From the NCBI GenBank assembly GCA_039105265.1, contig JAPFFF010000001.1, forward strand, positions 8,990,001 to 9,054,000: a stretch of DNA of 64,000 nucleotides, in the 5' to 3' direction. How positions within the stretch are numbered: the stretch's first letter is position 1; each line of letters begins with the position of its first letter. Shown here in pieces: positions 12,001-19,800 of this stretch. The DNA comes from Tritrichomonas musculus. Its lineage: Eukaryota > Parabasalia > Tritrichomonadida > Tritrichomonadidae. A program made the position numbers and the translations under genes. Under the pieces are notes generated by a model. It was given only the letters and a program-made list of their open reading frames with translations. It was not told the DNA's origin and ran no database searches.

Positions 12001-13897
12001 CATTTAGAAAAGAAGTTTCTTTAGAATCATTCTTATAATCATTCTCATTGTTATTATTCTCATTGTTTAAGTTTGTGTTGTTTCGTTGCTTCAGAAATAA
12101 TGTGCACATTTTGACAACTTGTGGAACATAGGCTTCACAATGAGGAATGAAATATTCGGCAATCAAAGGAAAGAGACTTGAAAGACGAGCACATTCACAA
12201 GGATCAGAAGAAGAAGATATAAAACGAATAGATTTTTCAACAAATGAAGAAACTTGATTAATAAATAATAAAGGATTCAAAGGTAGAACTCTTGCAACAA
12301 TTGGAATCGCTGCTCTTTGAACCTTCAATGAAGGATCGTCTAAAATTTGAATGAATTCTTCATTATGAGCAATTTTCTCAGGAAATCTAAGTTGTTTCGT
12401 TGCTGATAAACGAACAGATTTAGAATCATCAAAAAGTGCCAGAACTAACAATTCATCAAGAGCGGTTTGGTTCTGAAAAAGTGGTAAAACTTCAGAAACA
12501 AGACATCGAACTTCCTCAAAACGAGAAACCGTTAAATCACGAATTTGCGTGAATAATGAATCAGTATCATTAAACAAATTATAACCAAAAGCTTTCAGAA
12601 TATAAAGAGACAAAAGAGCCTGATTTTTGGTAACTTTTGCACCTAAACCTTCTGAAAAATGTTTATATAACGTATTTTTCAAGTCATTCAAAAGTGGGAT
12701 TCTCATTCGAAGGGCTTCGAGATATTGAACAGAAGGTTCAGCATCCAAAAAGAGTGAAGAAGGAACAGTGACATCTTTAAAAATAGAAAAAATTGTCTTT
12801 AAAATCGAAAATATAAATTGTTGTTGAAATTTATATTTCGGTGATTTCATCGAAATTTTCAAAAATTCAATGATGACATTGACTGGAATCAAGTGTGAAT
12901 TCGAAGTGACAATGAAATCGTCAATGAGCTGATACAATCTAGAACAACTAGAGAATCTTTGGCATGAATTAACAAGCCTTACGAAAATTGTATTAATTAT
13001 TTCAGATGTGAACAAATGTGGCATTTTTTTCTCAATTTCTAAAAGTAATGAAAAAGTGGACAAAATTAAAATTTCAGACTTAACATTCACCTCTTCGAGC
13101 AAAGCATTGATCAATTTAGGAACATCAATCAAATGAAAAAGGGAATTCTTAAAAATTGAACTGCAAATCAAGACAGGGCCATGATTTGACGGTTGTCGAT
13201 TTTTGAATTGATTCATACAATTATTGAAAATTGAAAGAACAACGTCTTCCCTGTCTTTCTTGTCAGAAACAAGAGGTAAACCACGAAAATGTGCATCAAT
13301 GCATTTGCATGCAGCTATTCTCATCGAAATATCGTCGCTTATCGCTGAATTCCAAAGGATTTCGAACTTGCTCGATGTAATATTGAATACGTTAGGAAGT
13401 AAAATTGTTGAAAAATAAAATTTGCCGGCAACATTAAGAATAAGCATAGCTGAATATCGTGTTTGCGGTGATTCAATCCAGGATAAAATATAATTTGTCA
13501 TTAGATCCCTCAAAAATTCAATATTGTCGGTTAATTCAATTGAAAGGTATTTAAAAACAAGAGATGAAACTTTGTTGAGTACTCGCGATTTGTGCTGAAG
13601 CATTTTGACTGTAAATGGAATGTGCTCTTTGATTTGATCATATGAACGATTAAAATGATGGAGAATTGAGATTATTAATAATACTGTCATATAGTTTAAA
13701 TTTTTATCTACACGCTCGAGATCGTTGATTTGATGTTCCCAATCATCGAAAATCTGGATGATTTCAGATTCATTGCATTTTATTAGTATTTTTCCTAGGA
13801 TTCTTATGTATTCTTGGCGCGCTTTTTTCCATGATTTGATTTCATCCGATCCTTCTGTCGGAATAAAGGTAATATTTGTAGAAGATATGCGCGCCAT
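6062..13897 (-). CDS. TOR: TOR serine/threonine kinase (PIKK family)
   Basis: This 2611-residue protein is the target-of-rapamycin kinase, the central growth and nutrient regulator. The first roughly 1300 residues are HEAT-like helical repeats broken by Asn/Ser-rich insertions, followed by a FAT region. An FRB domain starts near TWYEMW (W2088). The kinase domain contains FLLKGHEDLR, a catalytic GLGDRHPSN loop (D2406) and a metal-binding IDFGD (D2425). A Ser/Asp/Glu-rich insert precedes the FATC tail, which ends YIGWCQFW and closely matches the YIGWCPFW ending typical of TOR. This tail and GHEDLR separate it from ATM, ATR, SMG1 and TRRAP. The total length is near that of mTOR (2549). In the FRB domain the serine needed for rapamycin binding in mTOR (S2035) aligns with Y2100. 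An Inr-like TCATTT lies 11 bases upstream of the ATG. Confidence 0.95.
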   Translation of the reverse strand: MARISSTNITFIPTEGSDEIKSWKKARQEYIRILGKILIKCNESEIIQIFDDWEHQINDLERVDKNLNYMTVLLIISILHHFNRSYDQIKEHIPFTVKMLQHKSRVLNKVSSLVFKYLSIELTDNIEFLRDLMTNYILSWIESPQTRYSAMLILNVAGKFYFSTILLPNVFNITSSKFEILWNSAISDDISMRIAACKCIDAHFRGLPLVSDKKDREDVVLSIFNNCMNQFKNRQPSNHGPVLICSSIFKNSLFHLIDVPKLINALLEEVNVKSEILILSTFSLLLEIEKKMPHLFTSEIINTIFVRLVNSCQRFSSCSRLYQLIDDFIVTSNSHLIPVNVIIEFLKISMKSPKYKFQQQFIFSILKTIFSIFKDVTVPSSLFLDAEPSVQYLEALRMRIPLLNDLKNTLYKHFSEGLGAKVTKNQALLSLYILKAFGYNLFNDTDSLFTQIRDLTVSRFEEVRCLVSEVLPLFQNQTALDELLVLALFDDSKSVRLSATKQLRFPEKIAHNEEFIQILDDPSLKVQRAAIPIVARVLPLNPLLFINQVSSFVEKSIRFISSSSDPCECARLSSLFPLIAEYFIPHCEAYVPQVVKMCTLFLKQRNNTNLNNENNNNENDYKNDSKETSFLNEIPTVDLSHDTFPLISNKPRFDKNCTNMRRIFQIESQEWIDIRDSNLLLTIQKIASYLSPYINEIIEIFLNIFSISNISEFVISSALDALIEIVQKIPAASDIPKTNQNLILELMTLLRKQSHTLNSITTTTEAIETAVKSATGTTTIDFDDSLISSSIESLNSSYPVLDTLSSSSSSFQLSSNSSFNLAEKYKHAAFEYYNSKRIHSSNSSSYFSDNNNNNYSLASGAASIAVKVLILMGKLGVNSFPSGLTEKSTENDPLSEFDFQSSSFYTDFTISELLKLLKEPNSSIYEVITAIFVKESDTTSKFLRTIVDSFSESLTISKGMQKDILFNQLEIICYYATDKMTPYVETLLPHIINNINSIQALNVGIVLSYFLRTEFVPTIHPLFQIALQIFHKVFAPKMLPVMSKPQLAARSSGKSHFSLMNLKQLLSPSTTTTNSNSNSTENDNSSFSTTSFQSTKYKIPSITNDSIVYVETLMKFLTAAVIYQNQPVGLFVSECEHAISNILPKNNLPLSSSSMERLLIILNSLITVVQLGDASFECANITRICIRLLMTPLKNQVFQLLFSLSIYCNLSPDVIDFIVSEENMSNPSIQTLRDYLKGQVASSEKFLVKRTFVVEPKIPEYVNMLSKKHQRHPFRGIPQPPQHNNNNNNMDNGSPTNSCNSSNFSSSFSESFPKSSSTFSIASKPPTRSLLQPGGIETSKSYSSLSFSYVFKDFPPPQFRNIEKWLEDLCYAVVADSPSIAIRSCSKIVQHSPSFRRIIFPIAFLSCWRITQMNDRQAFSKAIQSIFENKNTVNPVFLKLAELLLRVGHPLLISNFIIAQACQSPTMALRFLVRHLKENPTDYHAIELILTLNMRLGRIDSSAGILKTTKIPTAGTWYEKIGDWSSALKFYMKKHQQNHKNHQNCDFDYCTTNCDFSTNEVGPILRCFANLEQWEEIRKLARLYDSMNEEEKNENAVWFAWSFYKINDLYKVYSYIKNSQDTENLNIMLFKEIFLVASDQTEKAKSNLYKIMQLLIHDCSIYSALNASQVDENLTYANYMVEIQEVLEYKNIKSKVMNDIDLSSLTNEIVKRWRRRLEYHNGDALSWLRLVEIRNLAIHTTENQKTYLKLMSVLLKKRKFEIIRAFWNEMLQVMYEPPIQILYHKIQWEIGKKRQAIHSLHLLNLLYDSDKITIESFRGEFEKVPQIVKEKFFNDIIKSISPDEPDDIFSLNNDETVFNRFYNFADILRNKAKISQKEKGRFYRIEGAFRSQLYRKNESLENLVKTIKLFEKACSLTPEDYRNWAGFAYSASRAIITNDENINDTFVLQAMHSFLKAIQLNQSNNLVYLLQLFSLFFRYGGKVTQLGIPDEIVNLGPEVIIQILPQIVCQINHSDESVRQITHEILVRFGEKHFQALVFSLHVLITSEDREKSSIAARLLEELSLKHVKLAKEAQILVDGLLSAAVTWYEMWMMKLDAAYIESSKRNDYSTGIDLLKELFDTVNYPKCKMDLQFIETTRTPISTCLTAINQFMPVEASFHNLWYQLKRLYHFLREKFKQIESIELENVSDDLYNHRNFLLSIPGTYKVTSDEADSSLRIYQINQTLPILSTQQHPRLLYMTDVSGKKWKFLLKGHEDLRLDQRIMQFFNLINKLITSHKATSDLGVTILKYPIIPFAQKAGLISWVIGADTLHQLVMDYRKSKMIRPWAENDWINMFSNSQGFDMLSSLQKFEIWDSVSAMFPANEIYETFWEKTPDAVSWLQCVDTFSLTTALMSMAGYIIGLGDRHPSNILIQRQTGHVIHIDFGDSFEVALFRDKMPEKVPFRLTRMIVNAFGVSGYEGAFRNACVKIMHVLRENKSSIIAQLEIFVHEPIFQNKDNETSSEGKNHVLDRIIEKLNGKDPVSKVPPPQNSRSIPNSPSRRNSTNDNKDISEEDPADEMNENIFIDEEECDNEIDNDELNVEEQVDRLIKIASDPYRYVLHYIGWCQFW

Positions 13898-13907
13898 TTG
13901 ATTGTAG

Positions 13908-13913
13908 AAATGA
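13908..13913 (-). promoter_or_regulatory. Inr-like TCATTT upstream of TOR
   Basis: TCATTT reads toward the TOR ATG at 13897, about 10 bases upstream. CAAAAAGT, a word recurrent upstream of several genes here, lies further out at 13968-13961. Confidence 0.4.
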
Positions 13914-14133
13914 AATTTTTTAAAAATTCTATTCCAAAAATAAATAGAAAATCTTTGGAAACTTTTTGTATTTACATAGCTAAATAATAATTTAAATTTT
14001 GTTTAAATAATTGGTCATTGATTTTCTAATACTAAATAGCTTAGATATAATTAAATAATTAAATTTTTGAAATGAAAAAAATAGTTTGAATTAATAAAAA
14101 ATTGAAAATAAAAATTTTTGTCATTTGATATTT

Positions 14134-14139
14134 TCACTA
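14134..14139 (+). promoter_or_regulatory. Inr-like TCACTA upstream of the 828-residue gene
   Basis: TCACTA lies 20 bases before the ATG at 14160 and is followed by a T run and an A run. It fits the trichomonad TCAYW initiator consensus. Confidence 0.45.
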
Positions 14140-14159
14140 TTTTTTGAAAAAAAAAAAAA

Positions 14160-16646
14160 ATGGAAGACTCAAATGAAAGTTTGAAACAAAGTGAAAATGG
14201 GCATGAAGGAAAAGAAAACGATGATTCGCAATATATGAATCTTAGAAAAAATTATGCATTTGATCCTGTATTTCTTCAAAGAAACTTTTATTCGCACGTT
14301 ATACAACTTGTATCCAAAAGTAGAATAAAATTAAAGTTATACCAGTTATTTAGCTTCAGACTTAAGTACACTGGTGTAATTCCAATTGATAGTCTATTGT
14401 TTTACTATTCAAGTTATATACCAAAGTATACTCCACAATATAACTTTCCATCACGTTTTGATGCAGTTCTAAAATTTGATATGAATAAGCTTCCAGGAAT
14501 TACCATTAGTAAATTTCTTTCAGACGATTTTTTCCGAAATATCCCTTATATCAGAGATGTTTTTTGTTATTCTACTTTCCCATCGATGTTTGGTAATTTT
14601 ATTGCTGAAGAATATTTTGAAGCTGGATATAAATTTATTAAAGACAATTTTAACGACCAAGGTATTCTGCCGCTTCTCGTATCTTCATTTTTAAATCATT
14701 CAATGTTATTCCAAGATCGTCTTATATCAACATTTATCACACAAATTATTCAATTTGTAAATAGTAATGGAGCGAATCAAAATTTAAACGAGAGTATTAA
14801 TTCTCAAAGTTGGCCTTTTAATGGAATTTCGATTGAAAAGAGCGTAGAAATTTTCATGCAATCGTTTAAAGAATGTATGTCATATATGAATCAATATCAA
14901 CTTCAAATTGTTCAAGATTTATGGAGTTCAGACAAAAATCTAACTCTTTATATCATCTCTGAGTTATTTTTAAAAGATATTTTGCAAAGTCTTTCCAAAT
15001 ATCATACACTTTCCGATCATACGAATATTTTAACAGCTGACTGCAGTTTTATTAATCCTCCAAACACAGCATATATTATTCGGCATAATATTTTGAGTGA
15101 AATTTACAATTACCTTAATTTTGAACAGATTATTCAATTGATGATTGATTCTCCTACTTGCTTTGAGTTTGCAAAAATTAAACAATTGATTTTTAATAGC
15201 ACTTGCAACCGTGTTTTGTCTGTTTCTGATTTTAAAATTATTACTTTGCTCGGGCTTTATATTTTAAATAAAAAAGATGTTACTTTAGCTGATTTAACTG
15301 CAACTTTCAAAGAAGATCTTAATAAGCCATTTTCAATCGATGAATTTACGAATGATTTATTTACAATATGCGATGGTATAAGCGAAGGTTTTGGTGGAGA
15401 AGATGTTCCAGAAGCAAATGTTCGCTCTAAAGATGAACTTAAAATGTGTAGAGAAACTCGGATTGTTCACAAATTCTTAATGTCGCACTCTGGATACTTA
15501 AATAAGCTTCAAATTTGTACTGAAGCTACTATAGAAGTTGTTAATGCTAAAATACGTGAGTACATTGAACAAATTTTATTTAAACAGCAAGTATTTGAAC
15601 CTTCAGAATATGAATATAATGAGATTGTAAAATATTCCAAATTAATATTCCAATCAAAAATGAAAAATTTAAAGCCAAGAGTTAAAAACTTTGATGTGAA
15701 GCAATTTACTATTGATGATAGCACAATTGATATTTTTGTGAGTGAAATAGTCAAAGGCTTAAGTCGAATTCATAATGATCATAATGAATTGGAAGATTTT
15801 TGTTCAGCAATTATCGAAAAAATTATTTCATTTATCAATGGAAAAATTCAAGATGAAATATACCAATTATTATATTCGCCAAATGATATCGAAATTACTC
15901 GTTTTTCGACATTTCTGCATTGCTTAAGTCAAGTTTCATTTAGACTTAGAATTGCAGTATTTAATAAAGAAAAAATTCCGCAAAGTATTAAGCAATACTT
16001 CGATTTTGAGCCAAAGGAAGATGAAGAAAGAAAAGACTGTTTAACAAGAGTTGATAAATTTGTCAGAAAACTTGTTAATACAAATTCGATTAAAATAACA
16101 AAAGATGATTATGATGTCAATTATGATAATTTCGAATGTGATGAATTTGAAGAAGATAATTATGATGAAATTAGATCTATTATATTGTCTTCCAGCATGG
16201 CTATGGAAAGAGATAGTAACTTTCTTAGAAGTGATTTTAACATTGGTAATAAGATACAATCTTTTGCTGTAATTGAAAAGTTGATTGAACAATCTGTCCG
16301 AAAGACTAACTTTTTATCTATTCCTGAAAATAAGAGATTCATCTTCTATAAAATATTCCAATATAGCCTTGATGATTTAATAAAAGATAATGTTTATAAA
16401 GGAAATGATAATGATCAGAATCAAGATGATGATGATCAGAATCAAAATGAAAAAATTGATGAAAGTTTCAATTCGAAAGCTTGTTTTTATTTCCGAGCAA
16501 ACTTAATTAGAGCCAGGCATTTCCTTAAGCAGATTGTAGAAAAAGAAAAGAATAACTTACTAATGCAAACTGAACTTAAAGAAGTACATAGGCGTCTCAA
16601 TAAGCTTAATGAATTCCTTAATTTGTATGATGTTGTAGCTGTATGA
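14160..16646 (+). CDS. Large helical protein of unknown function
   Basis: This 828-residue protein is not one I recognise. The N-terminus (1-30) is acidic and polar. Residues about 30-600 look mostly helical, with aromatic-rich segments such as FPSMFGNFIAEEYFEAGYKF and LLVSSFLNHSMLFQDRLIS. These faintly recall RasGAP-type helical domains, but no arginine-finger motif could be assigned, so this is only a lead. An acidic, Asp/Asn/Gln-rich low-complexity patch lies near residues 740-765, followed by a helical, possibly coiled-coil C-terminus. No signal peptide or membrane segment is evident, suggesting a cytosolic protein. It diverges from TOR across 262 bases and converges on the ARM-like gene, with 234 bases of A/T homopolymer between the two stops. 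The ORF is clean and starts after an Inr-like site. Confidence 0.8.
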   Translation: MEDSNESLKQSENGHEGKENDDSQYMNLRKNYAFDPVFLQRNFYSHVIQLVSKSRIKLKLYQLFSFRLKYTGVIPIDSLLFYYSSYIPKYTPQYNFPSRFDAVLKFDMNKLPGITISKFLSDDFFRNIPYIRDVFCYSTFPSMFGNFIAEEYFEAGYKFIKDNFNDQGILPLLVSSFLNHSMLFQDRLISTFITQIIQFVNSNGANQNLNESINSQSWPFNGISIEKSVEIFMQSFKECMSYMNQYQLQIVQDLWSSDKNLTLYIISELFLKDILQSLSKYHTLSDHTNILTADCSFINPPNTAYIIRHNILSEIYNYLNFEQIIQLMIDSPTCFEFAKIKQLIFNSTCNRVLSVSDFKIITLLGLYILNKKDVTLADLTATFKEDLNKPFSIDEFTNDLFTICDGISEGFGGEDVPEANVRSKDELKMCRETRIVHKFLMSHSGYLNKLQICTEATIEVVNAKIREYIEQILFKQQVFEPSEYEYNEIVKYSKLIFQSKMKNLKPRVKNFDVKQFTIDDSTIDIFVSEIVKGLSRIHNDHNELEDFCSAIIEKIISFINGKIQDEIYQLLYSPNDIEITRFSTFLHCLSQVSFRLRIAVFNKEKIPQSIKQYFDFEPKEDEERKDCLTRVDKFVRKLVNTNSIKITKDDYDVNYDNFECDEFEEDNYDEIRSIILSSSMAMERDSNFLRSDFNIGNKIQSFAVIEKLIEQSVRKTNFLSIPENKRFIFYKIFQYSLDDLIKDNVYKGNDNDQNQDDDDQNQNEKIDESFNSKACFYFRANLIRARHFLKQIVEKEKNNLLMQTELKEVHRRLNKLNEFLNLYDVVAV

Positions 16647-16880
16647 AAAAGAAAATTATTTTCTTAAATTCATTTTATAATAAATTTTTTTTTTTTTTTA
16701 ATGCCACATCAAAAAAAAAAAAAAAAAAACATAAAGTATTGAATTTTTTTCTTTAAAACCGTAAAAAAGAAAGAAAAAAAAAATTCAATTTTTTTTTCTT
16801 TATAATAAAAACAGAAGAAATTATAAAAATTATAAATCAAACATAATAATTAACACATAAATATAATAACATTTTGTTCC

Positions 16881-19800
16881 TTATTCTTTCCTTTTCTGAA
16901 GGATTTCTTTTGCTGCGTCAATATATTTGACAAGTTCTTGCGGAATCTCAGTTGATTCATCTAATAAAGCCAGAACAGGTGCAAATATCTTCACGTCAGG
17001 ATCATCAAGTATTTTCAGTGAATAATCATATATCGGTGAGAAAAGGCCTTTCAATAAATCATGCTTCATTGTAGGTCTGATATTTTCAACAGAAACAATT
17101 GCATTAAATGTCGCATAAAAGGAGCGCGCAATTGATACAACGTGAACTGCATCATCAATGACATCTACCGATTCATCATAACAGCTGGATGAGTTGAGGC
17201 CTTCATTGACTAGTGGCAAGTTGCTTTGAAAAGACTGCTGGCTTTGAATATGTTGGAACTGCAGATTTGGTTTCGAATTCTGCTGATCTTGAAGCTCGCG
17301 CTGCTTCTGTTGTTGTTGTAGTTGAAATTGTTGCTGTTGCTGCCTTTGAAGCTGTTGCTGCTGCTGTTGCTGTTTTTTCAGTAATTTTTCTTTTTGTTTT
17401 TGCTCCTTTTCTTTCTGTTTCTTCTCTTTTTCTTTTTGCCTAAGCTCTTTTTGTTGCTGCCTCCATTCCTTTTGTTGTTGTTTGACATCTTTTTGTTGCT
17501 GCGGTTGTTTTGGATACTGTTGTTGTTGCTGTGGTTGTTGTGGTTTTGGTTGTCTAGGTGATAGTGGTCGCTTTGGATTTTGTTGTTGTTGTTGTGATTG
17601 CTGTTGTTGCTTTAGATTTTGTTGTGGTTGTTGCTGTTGTTTTGGATTTTGTTGTTGTGGTTGTTGTTGTTGTTGTTTTGGATTTTGTTGTTGTTGTGGT
17701 TGTTGCTGTTGTTGTTTTGGATTTTGTTGTTGTTGTGGTTGTTGCTGTTGTTGTTTTGGATTTTGTTGTTGTTGTGATTGCTGTTGTTGTTTTGGATTTT
17801 GTTGTGGTTGCGGTTGTTGCTGCTGTTTTGGTTGTTTAGGTGATGGTGGCTGTTCTGCATTTTGTTGTGGTGGTTGTTGCTTTGGATTTTGGGCTGATTG
17901 TGTTAATGGTAGTTGCTTAGGTGATGGTGGTAGAGTTTGGCTTGATTGTTGTTGTGACTGTTGGATCAGATCTTGTTGTTGACTTTGCTCTTTTAATTGG
18001 CTGACTTGTTCCGAATGATGTTCAATCTTGTTCATTTTTACTCTCAGTAAGTAAGTGGCAGCATTTTCACACACAATACACATCGAATATGAGTTCTTCA
18101 TTTTCAAATAAGGCGTAAGTATGACTGCAACGTGTGATGGATCATGAAGGATATAAGAAACTTGATTCAAAATACTGATTGAACCAGTTGGAACAATTGG
18201 ATAATCGAACAATTTGTCAGCAAATTCGACAACAACTTTTAACTCTTCTGTCTTCTGATAAAAGAATCTCAAAAATGATCTGTAAACCATCATAACCTCT
18301 CTCAAAGCAGCGCATTGAGGCGAAATATCAACATTTCTATGCATAAAGTAAAAGGCAACTTTCATTTGTGGTCTCGATAAATTTTTGAAATCCAAGAAAC
18401 GAGTAAGGAAAGATAAAATAGTTGAGGATGTTTGAGCAGTTCTAATCACTGTTGTTTGAAGCAAATAGTCAATTATTTGAGAACTTAAATCAGAGAAGTC
18501 TGGATCATATTTCAACTTATCGTCATAAAAATGAAAAGGCAAAGTTTGTAGTGATGCAAAAGGAGAAGAAATCATTCCTTGAATGTTCTCAAATGTCATT
18601 TGAGGATGAATGATCATATTCAGCAATGCACCATAAATGGTATTCTTAGATAAAACATTGGACAAAATTTCAATTACTGATGAGCAGTCTGCTGTTTTAG
18701 AAATTGTTGCGATTTCATAATAATATTCAATGATCTGGGCTGCTGTAAAAGTTTTGATTTCGGTAGATGATGATAAAGGAAATATTTCGCATGCTAATAA
18801 ACTATTTGCATTAATCACAATTTCTTTGTTTGTTTTATTTGATCCTATAAAAACACTAAGAAGTCTTCTACTAAGATTCATCTTTTTTCTTGATTTACTA
18901 CACATGTTCATAATCTTGACTGCAAATGAGAAGAAATCATCAGCTGGAAAGCTAACAGCGCAAGTGTATAAAACCAAATTATAAAGTTGATCATATTTAA
19001 TTTTTTCAATTAACATAAATTTATCCATGAAATATTTTGGATCAAATTTGATGATTGCAATTGATGCTCTTCGATTTAAAACAGTTGTTGCTGAAAGAAC
19101 AAAAGTTACGAGATCATCGGTGCCAACCACTGATGTTATGTAATCATTGGGTAGTTTTCTTGGTTTCAAAAATGGTAAAACAGCCAAGAAAACTCTTTTT
19201 GATATGAAATATGGATGTGAAAGTCTTTCTGTCAAATCAATAGATACGTCCATTCGATAGCAATACCTTAGAACAAAATATAAAACGCGTGGAGATGCAC
19301 GTCTTAAAGTATATTCAATAAGCCTGTCAGCTTGTTCAGTGGTTATTTTAACGGTTGAATGTAAAGCAAATGAAAAAATGATTTCTTGTCTAAATAGTTC
19401 ATCAGGAATTTCAACATTGAGATAATAAAAAGGTGTCAATGATGAACAACAATTCAAAAAGCCAAAGTCGTTCGCTAATGGCGAAGATCCGTTAATATCG
19501 TCATTAAATGACTCAAATTCAGTTGGTTTCAAATGTGATTCAGCTTGGTTATCTCCATTTTCATCATCGTTTTCTGCGTAAAGAAGAGAAGGATCAATAA
19601 TAACGTCTTGGTCGATGTTCATGCTTGACGTTGAATTCATGTCATTGATATTCTTACTCGATGAACCAATAAGATGCTTCTGGGATGACTTGACTACTGA
19701 CTGGCAGACTTCATTTGATATATCTGCATTCATAAGAGACATGAAATTCTGAACACATAATACATTTAAAAAGTCAACATCTCTCATTATGGGGAAAACT

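Noticed and set aside
14160-16646. Firm RasGAP assignment for the 828-residue protein
   Set aside because: Only vague helical and aromatic resemblance; no arginine finger or FLR motif could be placed.
17482-17982. Cys/Gly/Phe-rich + strand frame over the Gln/Pro repeats
   Set aside because: It is antisense to the 39-bp repeat of the 1805-residue gene; its composition simply mirrors CAA/CAG-rich coding sequence.
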